Part shown: piece after piece, positions 21,228-32,700 of the stretch
Layout of the letters: every line of letters starts with the position of its first letter
How positions within the stretch are numbered: the stretch's first letter is position 1
Assembly (NCBI GenBank): GCA_039621445.1
Contig: CP154955.1
Span: 49,274,086-49,338,085, forward strand
Direction: 5' to 3'
From: Euglena gracilis
Taxonomy: Eukaryota > Euglenida > Euglenophyceae > Euglenales
Length of the DNA stretch: 64,000 nucleotides
Made by a program: the position numbers and the translations under genes
The notes under the pieces: generated by a model
Seen by the model: the letters and a program-made list of their open reading frames with translations, nothing else
Database searches by the model: none
What the model was told of the DNA's origin: nothing

Positions 21228-22640
21228 CTGGCGGGCCATCGGGTGTGTGAGAGAGAAAAAGAGAACTGCGGGAAGGTTGGGGCGGCGCGTTGGAGCGCGG
21301 GAGGCGGCAAACCGCTGTGGACAAAGAGGCGCAATGGGATGCCGTGCTGGAGGGGGCGGATGCCTTCACATTTCGCGTTCGGTTTTTTGTTTTGGGGGGT
21401 GTTGGCAAAAGGTGGTTTTTCTTGTATTGCATGGCTTTCTGTGTGACCTGGGTCCCACACGGCAATACTCCAAAAATATGCCATTCGGCCCAGAGGTTTG
21501 TCTGTCACCGTGCCGTGTCAACGGAGCATCAATGAAAACACCAGGTGATTCGGTTGGTTTTCCCTGAATTGTACCTTCATTTTCAGGGGTTGCTTAAATT
21601 TGGGCGTCTGTCAGTTCGGGCCCAAGGGTTGCTTAAATTTGGGGACTGTTTAATTTTGGAGGGGTTGTGGGGGCTTTGCATTCCCCACTTTGTCCAAAAC
21701 ACATCGTGTTGTTGACACCAAACCCGGGTCAGCGGCACTTTGCTGAGACATCTCCAATCCAACCAACAATCAGAATCAAAGCCACCCAAGTTTACAGTTG
21801 TTGGCATTTTTATGGGTTCAAAGGCAACCACTTTCCTCAAAAAAATGCACTCCCTCTTTCCTTCATTGAAAAAAAGCAATACTTTTGTGAACCGTTTGGT
21901 CCAAATTTGAGCAACTCCCAAATTTGAGCAACCCCTTGTGTCGATCGGCTGAAAGCCAAATTTAAGCAACTGGTTCCTTAAATTGGGGGGGGGGATGTGT
22001 ACAAAATCTTGTGGGATGGGGTTTGGCTCCACTCCCAAGCAGAGGTGGGAAGACAATGGGGTCATAGAAGAGAAATTGAGAGTCTGTGTTCATTATTGTG
22101 CTCACCACGAGCCCCCTGTGTTTAAAAAACGACACATGGATTCTGGGTTTTCTGAACCATTCTGAGATTTCTGGACCCTCCATGGCCATGAGCCATTTGA
22201 AAATCCAAGCCGTGTGATTAAGCTTCTCTCTAGAGATGTGAAATGCTTCTTTTGGCGAATATGAACGACTGTGGCTACATGTTTATTTGGCACAGGGAGA
22301 AGCTTCCATTCGTACGTTGGTAATGGCAGTGGCATTGGAGGAGGGGGACAGGGGAAGGAGTGAGGCTGGTGGAACACCCTCCGTCAGGGTGTGACATAAA
22401 GAGGGACATCCTAAACCCTAAACAGTGGCGCTGCCAAAAATTTCACTTTCCCCAAAACCCCCCAAAAAGGACCCAAAATGTCATTTTGGGTGTTTTTCGG
22501 CAAAAATGTATCAACCAATTGCCAAAAATTTTGGTGACAAAGCGCTGGAACGAAAAACCCAAGACCCTTTGGGGGGTCCTGGGTACCCGCCCCCCCCCCC
22601 TGTCCACCAACCTGGTTCCTACAACCAGGGGGGGGCAAAA
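21228..22640. other. No exon recognised
   Basis: Short frames only. Near 21595-21980 the phrase TTGCTTAAATTTG and its inverse occur repeatedly (four sites), a possible small foldback element. Confidence 0.3.
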
Positions 22641-22654
22641 ACTGCACATGGGCA

Positions 22655-22722
22655 GGTCAAAAACTGCACTGCAAAAAACTGCAAAAAACTGCAAAAAACT
22701 GCAAAAAACTGCAAAAAACTGC
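22655..22722. repeat. ACTGCAAAAA tandem repeat, block 1
   Basis: About six copies of the 10-mer ACTGCAAAAA. A second block in the same orientation is at 23765-23905, and a smaller one near 16285-16335. Confidence 0.85.
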
Positions 22723-23209
22723 ACGTCAACAAAAAATAACAATAAACAAGCTGAAATGGTGTGCATATGCAAAACAACGTAAATTGTAATCACATGAGAA
22801 CGCCCCAATTCACCTAACTTTTGCCCAGCTTTGGAGCTGATGACAATAAAAATGAAAGCAATCAATCAAAGTACACTGTACATGGGTTTTCATGCACTGA
22901 AACACAAGTTATGTGTTTGGTTTGGATGCTGGTTCACACTGGTTTTCCTGCACCAAAGCTTGTGACGGCCATGCCCACGGAGGTGCCAAACAGCTAAATA
23001 TGGAAAAAATTCACATACCCATATGCAAAAAGTTTCTATGCTTTTAATTCTTGCATGGGATGTTCAGTTTTGGAACTTTCGGTCCATCACCTGGTGAACT
23101 TCACCCATGTCACGATGCAAAAAATCTACAAAACTAAAAAAAATCTACAACAACCATCACAAATTTTGAATACTGTCTTTAGGGGATTGCCAAATGGTCT
23201 GGGAATTTC

Positions 23210-23635
23210 TTGCAAATAAGAATGACTTCTTTGAAGCATTTGGCTTGTGTGATATTTGGCCACAATGCTTGGGACAAGGCCCAATCTTCTACAGGAGCTC
23301 GTACTCCTTTGCGTCTCCACGAATCTCGCAAACTCCAACTTCAACCAAAATTTGCACACAAAAAAACAGTTTTTGGATTTAGTCCCCGAATCCCAAAATA
23401 ATTAGTTGAATCTGCTCAGGAGTGTGCAAATGACGACTGCCAAAATAAGCATCGTGACATCTGTCACCACATGCACAAGTTGGAGATGGAGCGATTTTGG
23501 TTGGGGAGAAATTGTGGCGTTGTCACCGAAACAATCTGTTTTTTGGAATGGTGGCTACAACAATTTCTGTTGTGTCGAGAGGCAAGGCAGTTGGCAAAAC
23601 AGTTGGGGGCAAGACAACTGGTGGGATTACTGTAG
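23210..23635 (+). pseudogene. Decayed protein-coding remnant, one in-frame stop
   Basis: A single plus-strand frame reads protein-like, non-repetitive text on both sides of one TAA at 23399. Before the stop it includes LHESRKLQLQPKFAHKK; after it, ECANDDCQNKHRDICHHMHK and REARQLAKQLGARQLVGLL, then a TAG. Composition (C/H-rich middle, amphipathic end) suggests a real ancestral protein. It lies between the two ACTGCAAAAA blocks, so it may belong to one mobile element. The family is not recognised. Alternatively the TAA lies in a small unseen intron (an ATTAG acceptor-like site follows it). Confidence 0.5.
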
Positions 23636-23764
23636 ACAACACAACTCATGAAGAGATTTTTTGAGAGAGACTTTTTCTTGAGAAACACCCTTCAAACAAT
23701 ATAATCCAGCGTAACAAGGCGCAGAGCACCAAAAAATGAGCACCTCAGGTTTCCTCAAAACTGA

Positions 23765-23905
23765 AATAAAAAAAAAACTGCAAAAAACTGCACGTGTGCA
23801 GTTTTTTCAGAAAAAAAGCTGCAAAAAACTGCAAAAAACTGCAAAAAACTGCAAAAAACCCAAAATGTGAAAACTGCAAAAAACTGCAAAAACTGCACGG
23901 TGCAT
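23765..23905. repeat. ACTGCAAAAA tandem repeat, block 2
   Basis: Eight or more copies of the 10-mer around a short inverted segment (CTGCACGTGTGCAG). Confidence 0.85.
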
Positions 23906-24075
23906 ATTTTGCCCCTCCCTGCTACAACCCCCCCCCCTGGAAACAACCCACCACCCACCCACCCACCCACCAAAAATCCAGCCAAAATCGGTTGAACCCC
24001 CTCAAAAACTTTCTGCCCGGCCTTCGGCAGCAATAATTTGACCCGTGGTGCACCCCCCCCCCGGGGGGGGGGGGG

Positions 24076-24128
24076 TAGGTTTGCGCAAATTCACACACCG
24101 TCAGTGTGCGTATGTGCGCAAACCTACT
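24076..24128. repeat. Isolated GTTTGCGCAAAT-type palindrome
   Basis: GGTTTGCGCAAAT and ATGTGCGCAAACC bracket TCACACACCGTCAGTGTGCG. It is an outlying member of the palindrome family clustered at 51-55 kb. Confidence 0.7.
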
Positions 24129-24859
24129 ACTTCTCTGCGGTCATGACCCCCCAGCCTACGGCCCCCGACCGGTGGTCGCACGACTAGGTGCCAAAAAAAC
24201 CCCAATTTTCCAAGCCACCGACAACCCCCGACCGGGGGGGGGGGGGGTCGGTATATAGGGGTGGTCGGTGGACAAGGGGGAGTACTCCCACCCACCTGGG
24301 GTTGGGCTGGACTCCCTTCGCAGGTGGAGGGGGGGTCGGACCCCCCAGTAGCCAACCCACCTGAAGCCGTGGCACCCGCTTTGTGTTGGATCCTGCCCTC
24401 TGTCTAAATCGCCAGAGGTGGAGGGTGGCCAAGCAATGGTTGTGCGATGCGGGGGCCCGAGGAAAAAAAAGAAGAGGTGATCGCCAGGATTCTGCGGGTG
24501 TTGACCGCACCCTTGTGCGTCCGTGGGTGGGTGGGTGGGCAGATATGGGTGCCGAAGGGGCAATCTCTGAGTAACCCCCCCCCAAAATTTAAAGCCCGTC
24601 CCAGGAATTTGATTCTACCGCAGAAAGACAGAAAAAAAATTGGGTAGATTTTGCAATTTCGGGTGAGAAAATTGTTTTCACTGGAAATGATCCATTCTGG
24701 GCAAGAATTGGGCTTCTTTGGGGGGAAATACGAGGTACGCAAGGTATATTTGATATAAAACTAGAATTTGACTGCATTTGGATGAGAGAAAGTTCGCAGA
24801 GGCGACCCAAACAAGTTTGAATTTCCTCCAAAATATGAAGCCCCAAAAATGAAGCCGGG

Positions 24860-25235
24860 GGTCTTTTTTTACTGGGGTATTACTACCAGGGGAGGCAGCC
24901 CCGATTTGAGCTGCTGGCTGGCTGGACCCCCCCCCCCCCGGGGATGGGGTCCCCTCCATGTTTGTGCTTACCGACCGGGGGGGGGAGGGGGGTGGGTGAG
25001 TGCTATGAGGTGCCTGCCCCTAGCAGGCACACCCCCGGGGGGGGGTCCGGGGGGACCCAGAAATTTTTCATTGAAAATGGCCTTTTCCAGGGTCGGAGGG
25101 GGGTGCCTGCTATGGGCAGGCACCCCCAAAACCCTACCCCCCCCGGGGGGGGGGGTCGGATCGGGTGCTATGGGTGCCTGCCCCTAGCACCCCCTCCCCC
25201 CGTGGGGTGGGCACCCGACTAAGCACAAGCCTGGT
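24860..25235. mobile_element. Diverged relative of the AGGCTG...CAACCT element
   Basis: Shares the GTGCCTGCCC arms and the end GGGCACCCGACTAAGCACA with 6713-6973 and 11211-11511 (which end GGCACCCGACTAAAATACAA). The left end and target duplication are not recognisable. Confidence 0.5.
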
Positions 25236-25264
25236 CCCCTCCAGCTTAAGAAATCCCCGGTGCC

Positions 25265-25438
25265 ACGAGTTTGCCCAAATGCTTCATCGCGCGGCCGCCC
25301 AAACCGCCAGCTTCATTGCGAGGAATCCTGGGCAGGTGTCAGCCACAAAGAAGGTTGGCAGCAACGCTGGACCACATGTGGCAGTGTCCGGCCGAGCGGC
25401 GGTGGCGGCCGGGGAGACGCCGCGCGGGGCCCACACCC
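25265..25438 (-). CDS. Candidate exon, weak
   Basis: A strong acceptor (ACTGCCGTCTCTGCAG) is followed on the minus strand by a frame open for about 58 codons, reading WAPRGVSPAATAARPDTATC and on. GC-rich codons fit the other exons, but no domain is visible and other frames are also partly open. Its position would place it between the satellite and CSD-1. Confidence 0.25.
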
Positions 25439-25777
25439 CTGCAGAGACGGCAGTTCGCAGGGGTGGGCCCGCAGCTGGCTGTGCTGCCTCAGGCCTTTGG
25501 TGGGGGGCGGCCGCCTTCATTGGTCCATTCGTCCTTGGTCATTGTCCCAGAGGTCCAGAAATACCCCCTTTTTTGGACCAGAGGGGGTAAAGAACGTATT
25601 TTGGGCAATTTATATTTTTTTTTCGCCAAAAGCTCATAAGTTGGCATGCCCACCACACCTTTTTTTCAGCACAGTGTTGTGGGATTTTTGGCACATTTTC
25701 GGGGGGGGTCATGGTTTGGTGGTTGGCCCTCCCTGGCCCATGCCGGCTTCCACCACCGGTGCCTCCGGCCATCCGAA

Positions 25778-26196
25778 CTGGCATTATTTCTTAAGGCGCC
25801 TGAAAAAAAATTAAAAAACCTTAAAAAAATTAAAAAACCTTAAAAATTGGTCCTGGAAAATTTTTCGAATTTCAAGCAAAAAAAGAAGTTGCAAAATCTT
25901 GGCAAAAACAAACCAACTCCGGAGGGGCGGGGGATGATTTCTGGTATCGCTGGAACATTGTCTATCTACCCAAAACTCAAAAAAAAAATGAGTTTGATTT
26001 TCAACCTGGACCAACGTTGGTTCGATGCCCAGATGGCTCTTGGACTGCCAGTGGAAAATGGACGACTTAAAAAATCCTTGAAAATTTCAAAATACCTTAA
26101 AAATTCTTAAAAAAAACCTTGAAAAACGCTTGAAAAAAACCCTTAAAATTGTGAGAATTTTTGCCTTAAAACCATTTGCCTTAAAAATAATGCCTG
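25778..26196. mobile_element. hAT-like element abutting the satellite
   Basis: The left end CTGGCATTATTTCTTAAGGC and right end GCCTTAAAAATAATGCCTG are inverted repeats matching those of the element at 44719-46016. Inside are CCTTAAAAA-type repeats and a short unique stretch. The right end stops exactly where the 21-bp satellite begins, and no matching 8-bp duplication is found. Confidence 0.65.
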
Positions 26197-28699
26197 TCCG
26201 CCACACCTGCTGTCCTGTCCGCCACACCAGGTGTCCTGTCCGCCACACCAGCTGTCCTGTCCGCCACACCAGCTGTCCTGTCCGCCACACCAGCTGTCCT
26301 GTCCGCCACACCAGCTGTCCTGTCCGCCACACCTGCTGTCCTGTCCGCCACACCAGCTGTCCTGTCCGCCACACCTGCTGTCCTGTCCGCCACACCTGCT
26401 GTCCTGTCCGCCACACCTGCTGTCCTGTCCGCCACACCTGCTGTCCTGTCCGCCACACCAGCTGTCCTGTCCGCCACACCAGCTGTCCTGTCCGCCACAC
26501 CTGCTGTCCTGTCCGCCACACCAGCTGTCCTGTCCGCCACACCTGCTGTCCTGTCCGCCACACCAGCTGTCCTGTCCGCCACACCAGCTGTCCTGTCCGC
26601 CACACCAGCTGTCCTGTCCGCCACACCTGCTGTCCTGTCCGCCACACCAGCTGTCCTGTCCGCCACACCAGCTGTCCTGTCCGCCACACCAGCTGTCCTG
26701 TCCGCCACACCTGCTGTCCTGTCCGCCACACCAGCTGTCCTGTCCGCCACACCAGCTGTCCTGTCCGCCACACCCTGCTGTCCTGTCCGCCACACCTGCT
26801 GTCCTGTCCGCCACACCAGCTGTCCTGTCCGCCACACCAGCTGTCCTGTCCGCCACACCAGCTGTCCTGTCCGCCACACCAGCTGTCCTGTCCGCCACAC
26901 CAGCTGTCCTGTCCGCCACACCAGCTGTCCTGTCCGCCACACCTGCTGTCCTGTCCGCCACACTGCTGTCCTGTCCGCCACACCAGCTGTCCTGTCCGCC
27001 ACACCATGCTGTCCTGTCCGCCACACCTGCTGTCCTGTCCGCCACACCATGTCCTGTCCGCCACACCTGCTGTCCTGTCCGCCACACCAGCTGTCCTGTC
27101 CGCCACACCAGCTGTCCTGTCCGCCACACCAGCTGTCCTGTCCGCCACACCAGCTGTCCTGTCCGCCACACCTGCTGTCCTGTCCGCCACACCAGCTGTC
27201 CTGTCCGCCACACCTGCTGTCCTGTCCGCCACACCTGCTGTCCTGTCCGCCACACCTGCTGTCCTGTCCGCCACACCAGCTGTCCTGTCCGCCACACCTG
27301 CTGTCCTGTCCGCCACACCAGCTGTCCTGTCCGCCACACCAGCTGTCCTGTCCGCCACACCAGCTGTCCTGTCCGCCACACCAGCTGTCCTGTCCGCCAC
27401 ACCTGCTGTCCTGTCCGCCACACCTGCTGTCCTGTCCGCCACACCAGCTGTCCTGTCCGCCACACCTGCTGTCCTGTCCGCCACACCAGCTGTCCTGTCC
27501 GCCACACCTGCTGTCCTGTCCGCCACACCAGCTGTCCTGTCCGCCACACCAGCTGTCCTGTCCGCCACACCAGCTGTCCTGTCCGCCACACCAGCTGTCC
27601 TGTCCGCCACACCAGCTGTCCTGTCCGCCACACCTGCTGTCCTGTCCGCCACACCAGCTGTCCTGTCCGCCACACCAGCTGTCCTGTCCGCCACACCAGC
27701 TGTCCTGTCCGCCACACCAGCTGTCCTGTCCGCCACAGCAGCTGTCCTGTCCGCCACACCTGCTGTCCTGTCCGCCACACCAGCTGTCCTGTCCGCCACA
27801 CCAGCTGTCCTGTCCGCCACACCTGCTGTCCTGTCCGCCACACCAGCTGTCCTGTCCGCCACACCAGCTGTCCTGTCCGCCACACCAGCTGTCCTGTCCG
27901 CCACACCAGCTGTCCTGTCCGCCACACCTGCTGTCCTGTCCGCCACACCAGCTGTCCTGTCCGCCACACCAGCTGTCCTGTCCGCCACACCAGCTGTCCT
28001 GTCCGCCACACCAGCTGTCCTGTCCGCCACACCAGCTGTCCTGTCCGCCACGTCAGATGTCCTGTCCTCCTCACCTTCTGTCCTGTCCGCCACACCAGCT
28101 GTCCTGTCCGCCACACCTGCTGTCCTGTCCGCCACACCTGCTGTCCTGTCCGCCACACCAGCTGTCCTGTCCGCCACACCAGCTGTCCTGTCCGCCACAC
28201 CAGCTGTCCTGTCCGCCACAGCTGTCCTGTCCGCCCCCCCTGCTGTCCTGTCCGCCACCCCCGCTGTCCTGTCCGCCACCCCTCCTGTCCTGTCCGCCAC
28301 ACCAGCTGTCCTGTCCGCCACACCAGCTGTCCTGTCCGCCACACCAGCTGTCCTGTCCGCCACACCAGCTGTCCTGTCCGCCACACCAGCTGTCCTGTCC
28401 GCCACACCAGCTGTCCTGTCCGCCACACCTGCTGTCCTGTCCGCCACACCAGCTGTCCTGTCCGCCACACCAGCTGTCCTGTCCGCCACACAGCTGTCCT
28501 CTCCGCCACGCTGCTGTCCTGTCCGCCACACCTGCTGTCCTGTCCGCCACACCAGCTGTCCTGTCCGCCACACCAGCTGTCCTGTCCGCCACACCTGCTG
28601 TCCTGTCCGCCACACCGGCTGCTGTCCTGTCCGCCACACCAGCTGTCCTGTCCGCCACACCAGCTGTCCTGTCCGCCACACCTGCTGTCCTGTCCGCCA

Positions 28700-29710
28700 C
28701 ACCAGCTGTCCTGTCCGCCACACCTGCTGTCCTGTCCGCCACACCTGCTGTCCTGTCCGCCACACCAGCTGTCCTGTCCGCCACACCTGCTGTCCTGTCC
28801 GCCACACCAGCTGTCCTGTCCGCCACACCTGCTGTCCTGTCCGCCACACCAGCTGTCCTGTCCGCCACACCTGCTGTCCTGTCCGCCACACCAGCTGTCC
28901 TGTCCGCCACACCAGCTGTCCTGTCCGCCACACCTGCTGTCCTGTCCGCCACACCAGCTGTCCTGTCCGCCACACCTGCTGTCCTGTCCGCCACACCTGC
29001 TGTCCTGTCCGCCACACCAGCTGTCCTGTCCGCCACACCTGCTGTCCTGTCCGCCACACCAGCTGTCCTGTCCGCCACACCTGCTGTCCTGTCCGCCACA
29101 CCTGCTGTCCTGTCCGCCACACCAGCTGTCCTGTCCGCCACACCAGCTGTCCTGTCCGCCACACCAGCTGTCCTGTCCGCCACACCTGCTGTCCTGTCCG
29201 CCACACCTGCTGTCCTGTCCGCCACACCAGCTGTCCTGTCCGCCACACCTGCTGTCCTGTCCGCCACACCTGCTGTCCTGTCCGCCACACCAGCTGTCCT
29301 GTCCGCCACACCTGCTGTCCTGTCCGCCACACCAGCTGTCCTGTCCGCCACACCTGCTGTCCTGTCCGCCACACCAGCTGTCCTGTCCGCCACACCTGCT
29401 GTCCTGTCCGCCACACCAGCTGTCCTGTCCGCCACACCAGCTGTCCTGTCCGCCACACCTGCTGTCCTGTCCGCCACACCAGCTGTCCTGTCCGCCACAC
29501 CTGCTGTCCTGTCCGCCACACCTGCTGTCCTGTCCGCCACACCAGCTGTCCTGTCCGCCACACCTGCTGTCCTGTCCGCCACACCAGCTGTCCTGTCCGC
29601 CACACCTGCTGTCCTGTCCGCCACACCTGCTGTCCTGTCCGCCACACCAGCTGTCCTGTCCGCCACACCAGCTGTCCTGTCCGCCACACCAGCTGTCCTG
29701 TCCGCCACAC
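28700..29710. repeat. Higher-order repeat inside the satellite (25 units)
   Basis: Writing each unit by its first base (A or T) gives a two-letter string. A word of 23 consecutive units starting near 28.70 kb recurs identically 25 units (525 bp) later, starting near 29.23 kb. This shows segmental duplication within the array. Confidence 0.7.
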
Positions 29711-32700
29711 CTGCTGTCCTGTCCGCCACACCAGCTGTCCTGTCCGCCACACCAGCTGTCCTGTCCGCCACACACGCTGTCCTGTCCGCCACACCAGCTG
29801 TCCTGTCCGCCACACCAGCTGTCCTGTCCGCCACACCAGCTGTCCTGTCCGCCACACCAGCTGTCCTGTCCGCCACACCTGCTGTCCTGTCCGCCACACC
29901 AGCTGTCCTGTCCGCCACACCAGCTGTCCTGTCCGCCACACCAGCTGTCCTGTCCGCCACACCAGCTGTCCTGTCCGCCACACCAGCTGTCCTGTCCGCC
30001 ACACCAGCTGTCCTGTCCGCCACACCTGCTGTCCTGTCCGCCACACCTGCTGTCCTGTCCGCCACACCAGCTGTCCTGTCCGCCACACCAGCTGTCCTGT
30101 CCGCCACACCAGCTGTCCTGTCCGCCACACCAGCTGTCCTGTCCGCCACACCAGCTGTCCTGTCCGCCACACCAGCTGTCCTGTCCGCCACACCAGCTGT
30201 CCTGTCCGCCACACCAGCTGTCCTGTCCGCCACACCAGCTGTCCTGTCCGCCACACCTGCTGTCCTGTCCGCCACACCCTGCTGTCCTGTCCGCCACACC
30301 AGCTGTCCTGTCCGCCACACCAGCTGTCCTGTCCGCCACACCTGCTGTCCTGTCCGCCACACCTGCTGTCCTGTCCGCCACACCAGCTGTCCTGTCCGCC
30401 ACACCAGCTGTCCTGTCCGCCACACCAGCTGTCCTGTCCGCCACACCTGCTGTCCTGTCCGCCACACACCAGCTGTCCTGTCCGCCACACCAGCTGTCCT
30501 GTCCGCCACACCTGCTGTCCTGTCCGCCACACCTGCTGTCCTGTCCGCCACACCAGCTGTCCTGTCCGCCACACCAGCTGTCCTGTCCGCCACACCTGCT
30601 GTCCTGTCCGCCACACCAGCTGTCCTGTCCGCCACACCTGCTGTCCTGTCCGCCACACCTGCTGTCCTGTCCGCCACACCTGCTGTCCTGTCCGCCACAC
30701 CTGCTGTCCTGTCCGCCACACCAGCTGTCCTGTCCGCCACACCTGCTGTCCTGTCCGCCACACCAGCTGTCCTGTCCGCCACACCAGCTGTCCTGTCCGC
30801 CACACCTGCTGTCCTGTCCGCCACACCAGCTGTCCTGTCCGCCACACCTGCTGTCCTGTCCGCCACACCAGCTGTCCTGTCCGCCACACCTGCTGTCCTG
30901 TCCGCCACACACTCTGTCCTGTCCGCCACACCAGCTGTCCTGTCCGCCACACCTGCTGTCCTGTCCGCCACACCAGCTGTCCTGTCCGCCACACCAGCTG
31001 TCCTGTCCGCCACACCAGCTGTCCTGTCCGCCACACCAGCTGTCCTGTCCGCCACACCTGCTGTCCTGTCCGCCACACCAGCTGTCCTGTCCGCCACACA
31101 CCTGCTGTCCTGTCCGCCACACCTGCTGTCCTGTCCGCCACACCAGCTGTCCTGTCCGCCACACCAGCTGTCCTGTCCGCCACACCAGCTGTCCTGTCCG
31201 CCACACCAGCTGTCCTGTCCGCCACACCTGCTGTCCTGTCCGCCACACCAGCTGTCCTGTCCGCCACACCAGCTGTCCTGTCCGCCACACCAGCTGTCCT
31301 GTCCGCCACACCAGCTGTCCTGTCCGCCACACCTGCTGTCCTGTCCGCCACACCTGCTGTCCTGTCCGCCACACCTGCTGTCCTGTCCGCCACACCAGCT
31401 GTCCTGTCCGCCACACCTGCTGTCCTGTCCGCCACACCAGCTGTCCTGTCCGCCACACCAGCTGTCCTGTCCGCCACACCAGCTGTCCTGTCCGCCACAC
31501 CTGCTGTCCTGTCCTCCACACACGCTGTCCTGTCCGCCACACCAGCTGTCCTGTCCGCCACACCTGCTGTCCTGTCCGCCACACCAGCTGTCCTGTCCGC
31601 CACACCTGCTGTCCTGTCCGCCACACCAGCTGTCCTGTCCGCCACACCAGCTGTCCTGTCCGCCACACCTGCTGTCCTGTCCGCCACACCAGCTGTCCTG
31701 TCCGCCACACCAGCTGTCCTGTCCGCCACACCAGCTGTCCTGTCCGCCACACCAGCTGTCCTGTCCGCCACAACCTGCTGTCCTGTCCGCCACACCTGCT
31801 GTCCTGTCCGCCACACCAGCTGTCCTGTCCGCCACACCAGCTGTCCTGTCCGCCACACCTGCTGTCCTGTCCGCCACACCAGCTGTCCTGTCCGCCACAC
31901 CAGCTGTCCTGTCCGCCACACCAGCTGTCCTGTCCGCCACACCAGCTGTCCTGTCCGCCACACCAGCTGTCCTGTCCGCCACACCTGCTGTCCTGTCCGC
32001 CACACCAGCTGTCCTGTCCGCCACACCAGCTGTCCTGTCCGCCACACCAGCTGTCCTGTCCGCCACACCAGCTGTCCTGTCCGCCACACCTGCTGTCCTG
32101 TCCGCCACACCAGCTGTCCTGTCCGCCACACCAGCTGTCCTGTCCGACACACCAGCTGTCCTGTCCGCCACACCTGCTGTCCTGTCCGCCACACCAGCTG
32201 TCCTGTCCGCCACACCAGCTGTCCTGTCCGCCACACCAGCTGTCCTGTCCGCCACACCTGCTGTCCTGTCCGCCACACCTGCTGTCCTGTCCGCCACACC
32301 AGCTGTCCTGTCCGCCACACCAGCTGTCCTGTCCGCCACACCAGCTGTCCTGTCCGCCACACCAGCTGTCCTGTCCGCCACACCTGCTGTCCTGTCCGCC
32401 ACACCTGCTGTCCTGTCCGCCACACCAGCTGTCCTGTCCGCCACACCAGCTGTCCTGTCCGCCACACCAGCTGTCCTGTCCGCCACACCAGCTGTCCTGT
32501 CCGCCACACCTGCTGTCCTGTCCGCCACACCAGCTGTCCTGTCCGCCACACCTGCTGTCCTGTCCGCCACACCAGCTGTCCTGTCCGCCACACCAGCTGT
32601 CCTGTCCGCCACACCAGCTGTCCTGTCCGCCACACCAGCTGTCCTGTCCGCCACACCTGCTGTCCTGTCCGCCACACCAGCTGTCCTGTCCGCCACACCA

